Part shown: piece after piece, positions 12,151 through 15,889 of the stretch | Layout: each line of letters begins with the position of its first letter | Position numbering within the stretch: the stretch's first letter is position 1 | Assembly: GCA_946478645.1 (NCBI GenBank) | Contig: CAMLCW010000077.1 | Location: forward strand, 1 to 15,889 | DNA from: an uncultured Variovorax sp. | GTDB taxonomy: Bacteria; Pseudomonadota; Gammaproteobacteria; Burkholderiales; Burkholderiaceae | Length of the DNA: 15,889 nt | Reading direction: 5' to 3' | Translations under genes and position numbers: made by a program | Notes under the pieces: model-generated | Told to the model about the DNA's origin: nothing | What the model saw: only the letters and a program-made list of their open reading frames with translations | The model's database searches: none

Positions 12151-14247
12151 ATGATTTTCAATTTCCGTCGCAACGCCATCGGCGCTGCCGTGCTTTCGCT
12201 TGCGTCGCTGGCCGCCCTGGCCCAGACCGCCGTCCCTTCCACTGCCGAGGCCACCTCGGCGGCGAGCCTGCCCGAGATCGCCGTCACCGGCAATCCGCTC
12301 GGCGCGACCGACTTGATCGCGCCCACCGCCACGCTCTCGGGTGACCGGCTGCTGATGCGCGCCGAGTCGACGCTCGGGCAGACGCTCGACACGCTGCCCG
12401 GCGTGAGCAGCAGCTACTTCGGCCCGAATGCGAGCCGGCCGATCATCCGCGGGCTCGACGGCGACCGCATCCGCATCCTGCAGAACGGCGGCGGCGCGCT
12501 CGACGCCTCGTCGCTGAGCTACGACCACGCGGTGCCGGTCGACGCGCTGGTCACCGAGCGCGTCGAGGTGCTGCGCGGGCCGTCCGCGCTGCAGTACGGC
12601 GGCAGCGCGGTCGGCGGTGTCGTCAACGTGATCGACAACCGCATCCCGTCCGAGCCGGTCGACGGTTTCGCCGGCCGCGCCGACCTGGGCTATTCGAGCG
12701 GCAACAGGGAGAAGAACGGCGGCGTGCTGCTCGAGGGCGGCAACGGCCGCTTCGCGCTGCACGTCGATGCGTTCAACCGCGATGCGAAGGACACCTCGGT
12801 GCCGATCGAGCTCGAATGCACCAAGCCCGGACGCCCGGGGCTCGCGCGCAAGATCTGCAATTCGGCCAATGAAGCGCACGGCGGCGCCCTCGGCGGCACG
12901 CTGTTCTTCGACCAGGGCTGGATCGGCGCCTCGGCCAGCACCTACCGCAGCCACTACGGTACCGTGGCCGAGGACGACGTGAGCATCGGCATGAAGTCCG
13001 ACCGCCAGGCGCTCGAGGGCGAATGGCGCCCGGGCGGCTTCATCAGCAGCGTGCGTGCCAAGCTCAGCCACACGGACTATCGCCACACCGAGTTCGAAGG
13101 GCGCGAGGCGGGCACCACGTTCTCGAATGTCGGCAACGAGCTGCGCATCGAGGCGCGCCACCGCAAGATCGGCAACCTCGAGGGCCTGGTCGGGTTCAGC
13201 AGCGAACGCAGCCGCTTCGCCGCGGACGGCGCGGAAGCCTTCGCGCCGCACAGCCGCACGCGCGCGGATGCGTTGTTCCTGCACGAGGAACTCGGCACCT
13301 CGTGGGGCCGCCTGAGCTTCGGCGCCCGCACTGAGCGGGTCCGCGTCGCGTCGTTCGGCTATCCCGACGATCCGTCGGTCACGCGCTTCGCCATCGGCGA
13401 GCGCAGCTTCGATCCGCACAGTGCGGCCATCGGTGCGCTGGTGAACCTGACGCCGCAATGGCAGCTGACCTCGAACCTCGCCTACACCGAGCGGGCGCCG
13501 AAGGACTACGAGATGCTGGCCAACGGTCCCCACGTGGCCACGGTGGCCTGGGAAGTCGGCAACCCGGCGCTCGACAAGGAACGTTCGACCGGCTTCGACA
13601 TCGGCGCGCAATGGAAGTCGGGGGCCAACACCGCGCGCGTCAATGCCTACGTCACGCGCTTTCGCAACTACATCGGCCTGACCGCCTCGGGCCGCACGCT
13701 CGATGAGGAAGGCGAAGTGGTGACCGACCCGGAGGCGGCGGACACGCTGGCCGAATACCGCTACACCGGCGTGCGCGCGCGCTTCACCGGCATCGAGGCG
13801 AGCGGCAACCTTCGCCTGCTGGGCGCCGACGGGTTTGCGCGCATGGCCGACGCCGGCACGCTCGACCTCGAATGGCGCGGCGACATCGTGCGCGCGAGGA
13901 ACCTCGACACCGGCGAGCCGCTGCCGCGCATTGCGCCGCTGCGACTGGGCGCCACGCTGGCCTATGGCAATGGCCCGTGGAGCGCGCGCCTCGGCTTCGA
14001 CCACAACGCGGCCCAGCGCCGCGTGCCGGGCGTGGGCGCGCGCCAGACCGATGCCTTCACGCTGTGGAACGCATCGATCGCCTATCGCATGAAGGTCGAG
14101 CGCGTGAGCCTCACCTGGTATGCGCGCATCGACAACATCACCGACAAGCTGGCCTACAGCCCGACATCGATCCTGACCACCACGGTCTATCCGAACGCAC
14201 CGCTGCCGGGCCGTTCGCTCAAGGTGGGGTTGCGCGCGACCTTCTGA
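12151..14247 (+). CDS. znuD: ZnuD-type TonB-dependent outer membrane receptor, probable zinc uptake
   Basis: 698 aa with signal peptide (cleavage likely after AALA, residue 24) and a TonB-box-like LPEIAVTG (40-47). The plug contains SSSYFGPNASRPIIRGLDGD and RIRILQNGGGALDASSLSYDHAVPVD, very close to the plug of ZnuD-family zinc receptors. ERVEVLRGPSALQYGGSAVGGVVNVID is the usual plug end. Cys223 and Cys236 in an early extracellular loop could form a disulfide. The C-terminus ends in the beta-barrel signature with terminal Phe (SLKVGLRATF). TonB energy drives the bound metal, or possibly haem, into the periplasm. The His-rich protein immediately upstream supports zinc. The start at 12151 gives the signal peptide directly. 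A zinc (Zur) site would be expected upstream, but I see only a weak dyad. Confidence 0.9.
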   Translation: MIFNFRRNAIGAAVLSLASLAALAQTAVPSTAEATSAASLPEIAVTGNPLGATDLIAPTATLSGDRLLMRAESTLGQTLDTLPGVSSSYFGPNASRPIIRGLDGDRIRILQNGGGALDASSLSYDHAVPVDALVTERVEVLRGPSALQYGGSAVGGVVNVIDNRIPSEPVDGFAGRADLGYSSGNREKNGGVLLEGGNGRFALHVDAFNRDAKDTSVPIELECTKPGRPGLARKICNSANEAHGGALGGTLFFDQGWIGASASTYRSHYGTVAEDDVSIGMKSDRQALEGEWRPGGFISSVRAKLSHTDYRHTEFEGREAGTTFSNVGNELRIEARHRKIGNLEGLVGFSSERSRFAADGAEAFAPHSRTRADALFLHEELGTSWGRLSFGARTERVRVASFGYPDDPSVTRFAIGERSFDPHSAAIGALVNLTPQWQLTSNLAYTERAPKDYEMLANGPHVATVAWEVGNPALDKERSTGFDIGAQWKSGANTARVNAYVTRFRNYIGLTASGRTLDEEGEVVTDPEAADTLAEYRYTGVRARFTGIEASGNLRLLGADGFARMADAGTLDLEWRGDIVRARNLDTGEPLPRIAPLRLGATLAYGNGPWSARLGFDHNAAQRRVPGVGARQTDAFTLWNASIAYRMKVERVSLTWYARIDNITDKLAYSPTSILTTTVYPNAPLPGRSLKVGLRATF

Positions 14248-14273
14248 CGCAGGCGCTCGGCTATCCTCGGCCG

Positions 14274-15230
14274 GTGAATTCCTTCGTCATCTCTTCGCTG
14301 CTGCCGGTCGTGCTCTTGATCGGCGCAGGCTACCTTGCCGGCAAGCGCCGCTGGATCGGCGGCGCGGCCGTCAAGGACCTCTCCAACCTGATCTTCCTGC
14401 TGCTCGCGCCGGCACTGCTGTTCCGTGCGATGAGCACGGTGCGCGTCGAAGAACTGAGCCTCAAGCCGGTGGCCGCGTATTTCATCGCCTCGGGCCTGCT
14501 GTTCGCGGGCACGCTCGCGCTGCGCGGCTTCAACCGCTCGGCCGCGGTCATTGCGCTGGCCAATACCTACAGCAACACCGTGATGATCGGCATTCCATTG
14601 ATCGGCCTGGCCTATGGCGCCCCGGGCATGGTGGTGCTGCTCACGCTGATCTCGCTGCATTCGCTGGTGCTACTGACCAGCGCGACCGTGGTGCTCGAAC
14701 TCGCGGTGGCGCGCGAGCAGGCGGCAGGCGCGGGCGGCGCGCAGCCGCAGCGCTCGATGGCCGGCACGGTGCTGCGCGCGCTGCGCAACGCCATCTTCCA
14801 TCCGGTGCCGATCCCGATCATCGCGGGCCTGCTGTTCGCGCAGACCGGGCTCGCGATGCCCGAGGCCATCGACAAGCCGATCCAGCTGCTCGGGCAGGCC
14901 TTCGGGCCGGTGGCGCTCGTGATGGTGGGCATTACGGTGGCGCTGACGCCGATCGGCCGGCACTGGCGCGGCGCGACGGCGCAGGCGCTCGTGAAGAACC
15001 TGCTGCATCCGCTGCTCGTGGCGGGCATCGGCCTGCTGCTGGGCGTGCGCGGCATGCCGCTCACGGTGATGGTGGTGGCGGCGGCGCTGCCGATCGGCGC
15101 CAACGTGTTCCTCTTCTCGCAGCGCTACCGGACCTCCGAAGACCTCGTCACCGCCAGCGTGGCGATGTCGACCGCGCTGGCGCTCGCCACGCTCATGCTC
15201 GTGATGACGCTGGCGCCCCGGCTGCCCTGA
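14274..15230 (+). CDS. AEC-family (auxin efflux carrier type) inner membrane transporter
   Basis: 318 aa from GTG 14274, giving MNSFVISSLLPVVLLIGAGY. About ten hydrophobic segments are seen, with the usual AEC signatures: GYLAGKRRWI after helix 1, a conserved polar region ALANTYSNTVMIGIPLIGLAYG in the middle of the first half, and the mirror ALPIGANVFLFSQRY in the second half. A cytoplasmic loop rich in Ala/Gly/Gln (about residues 143-160) separates the halves. Bacterial members export or import small organic acids such as malate or malonate; the substrate here cannot be read from sequence. It begins 26 bases after the receptor stop on the same strand, so read-through is likely, though a functional link to zinc uptake is not evident. 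Confidence 0.9.
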   Translation: MNSFVISSLLPVVLLIGAGYLAGKRRWIGGAAVKDLSNLIFLLLAPALLFRAMSTVRVEELSLKPVAAYFIASGLLFAGTLALRGFNRSAAVIALANTYSNTVMIGIPLIGLAYGAPGMVVLLTLISLHSLVLLTSATVVLELAVAREQAAGAGGAQPQRSMAGTVLRALRNAIFHPVPIPIIAGLLFAQTGLAMPEAIDKPIQLLGQAFGPVALVMVGITVALTPIGRHWRGATAQALVKNLLHPLLVAGIGLLLGVRGMPLTVMVVAAALPIGANVFLFSQRYRTSEDLVTASVAMSTALALATLMLVMTLAPRLP

Positions 15231-15308
15231 AGCGCGCCTATGCCGTTCGGCAGGGTGGCCATTTGGCGAGATGGCGCAGCGCGCCTGTCGATTTACATTT
15301 ATTCGCAG

Positions 15309-15683
15309 ATGACTCACCAGGCGCGGTCTTCGCGGTTTCTCGCCATGGCGCCGATCGCGATGGTGACGGCGCTGTGCGGTGGCGTGCCCTCGGCGGCGGC
15401 CGATGCGAAGCCTTGCCGCACCCCGTGCCTCGCCGTCAAGGCGCCGCCGGCCAGCGCGGCCGAAGCGCCGGCCGCCAGGCCGGCAGCTGCCGCACCGAGG
15501 CCGGCGCCCAGGCCGAGGTCCAGGCCGCAAGCCGCAGCCGAGACGGCGCAGAACCCGCCGGCTCCGCTGGAGCTGGCCAGGAAGCCGCCGCCGTCGCGGC
15601 GCTGCACCGACATCAACATGCGCGCGGCGGTGGGTGAGCCGCTGTCGGACGAGGACATGAAGATCTTGAGGAGCCAATGCTGA
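15309..15683 (+). CDS. Small Pro/Ala-rich exported protein of unknown function
   Basis: 124 aa from ATG 15309. Residues 1-33 form a signal peptide (RSSRFLAMAPIAMVTALCGGVPSAAADA). The middle (44-98) is Pro/Ala/Arg-rich and probably unstructured (PAAAAPRPAPRPRSRP). A short ordered-looking end carries RRCTDINMRAAVGEPLSDEDMKILRSQC, and two Cys pairs (CRTPC; C99 and C124) could form disulfides in the periplasm. An upstream in-frame ATG (15240) would put charged residues before the signal peptide and is rejected. The stop codon overlaps the next start (TGATG at 15681-15685), so the two genes are translationally coupled. I do not recognise the family. Confidence 0.7.
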   Translation: MTHQARSSRFLAMAPIAMVTALCGGVPSAAADAKPCRTPCLAVKAPPASAAEAPAARPAAAAPRPAPRPRSRPQAAAETAQNPPAPLELARKPPPSRRCTDINMRAAVGEPLSDEDMKILRSQC

Positions 15684-15889
15684 TGATGAAGAACCTATCG
15701 ACGATCCGTTCGGCGCTGCGCGCCTGGGCGCTCGCCGCCGCGGCCGTGCTGCTGTGCGCTGCCTGCGCGCACCGGCCGCCGCCGGCCGGGGCCATGCCGT
15801 TCGACCAGGCCGTCGAGCGGGCCGTGGACGACCTCATCGTGCAGACGCAGAAGCTGCCGGCCTTCCTGGCCAAGGTCGAGTCGTCGGTC
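15683..15889 (+). CDS. Putative lipoprotein, N-terminal part (3' truncated by window edge)
   Basis: The frame begins MMKNLSTIRSALRAWALAAAAVLLC and stays open to the window end (69 residues). GAGGAG (15668-15673) lies 9 bases before ATG 15683, which overlaps the preceding stop in TGATG; ATG 15686 is an alternative start. Residues up to Cys28 (LLCAAC) look like a lipoprotein signal with a non-ideal lipobox (Cys at -3). The mature part starts AHRPPPAGAMPFDQAVERAVDDLIVQTQKLPAFL, a helical, amphipathic stretch. The family is not certain. Outer-membrane assembly or FlgO/CsgG-like lipoproteins are possible, but too little is visible to decide. Confidence 0.65.
   Translation, partial: MMKNLSTIRSALRAWALAAAAVLLCAACAHRPPPAGAMPFDQAVERAVDDLIVQTQKLPAFLAKVESSV

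Noticed and set aside
11917..14004. 695-codon antisense frame over the receptor gene
   Set aside because: Shadow of the znuD-like gene; Arg/Ala-rich with no domain or signal.

Overview
The window is GC-rich and most likely comes from a betaproteobacterium of the order Burkholderiales, family Comamonadaceae; a Variovorax-like genome is my best guess, from gene order and protein style and not from any database search. Most of it is conserved housekeeping: the 3' end of a phosphomannomutase/phosphoglucomutase gene and waaA (Kdo transferase) on the + strand; a tight minus-strand cluster tetR, pcm-like methyltransferase, rhodanese, tolC; then on the + strand a His-rich small protein with a ZnuD-type TonB-dependent receptor, an AEC-family permease, a Pro/Ala-rich exported protein, and the start of a lipoprotein that continues past the window.

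The unusual part is the block between waaA and tolC (about 1835-8229). It holds two + strand genes and two long non-coding leaders. The first gene (2220-6917, 1565 aa) encodes a surface/secreted protein without a Sec signal peptide. In order it has a putative Cys-Gln thioester domain with the protein's only cysteine, seven SdrD-B-like calcium-binding modules (six form a near-regular 372-384 bp DNA repeat), a very unusual Tyr/Asp/Trp/Ser low-complexity tract built from 9, 36 and 39 bp repeats, and a C-terminal EF-hand-like module of the kind found in type I-secreted proteins. The second gene (7223-8158, 311 aa) has a Tyr/Gly/Ser-rich N-terminus, a Trp/Ser insertion, and the same C-terminal EF-hand module. 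The two proteins share the tail motif AELLRKV, and the two genes share a 10-base element (CTGTCACACA) 10-11 bases ahead of their start codons.

I infer that these two genes are co-regulated and make partners of an extracellular or surface matrix/adhesion system, probably exported through a TolC-dependent type I route. The sequence shows only the outer-membrane channel candidate (tolC, convergent to the pair); no ABC exporter or membrane-fusion protein is in the window, so the export route is unproven. The receptor pair to the right (His-rich protein plus ZnuD-like receptor) looks like a zinc-acquisition unit. It shares a short divergent regulatory region with tetR, where a good sigma-70 promoter and overlapping dyads are visible.
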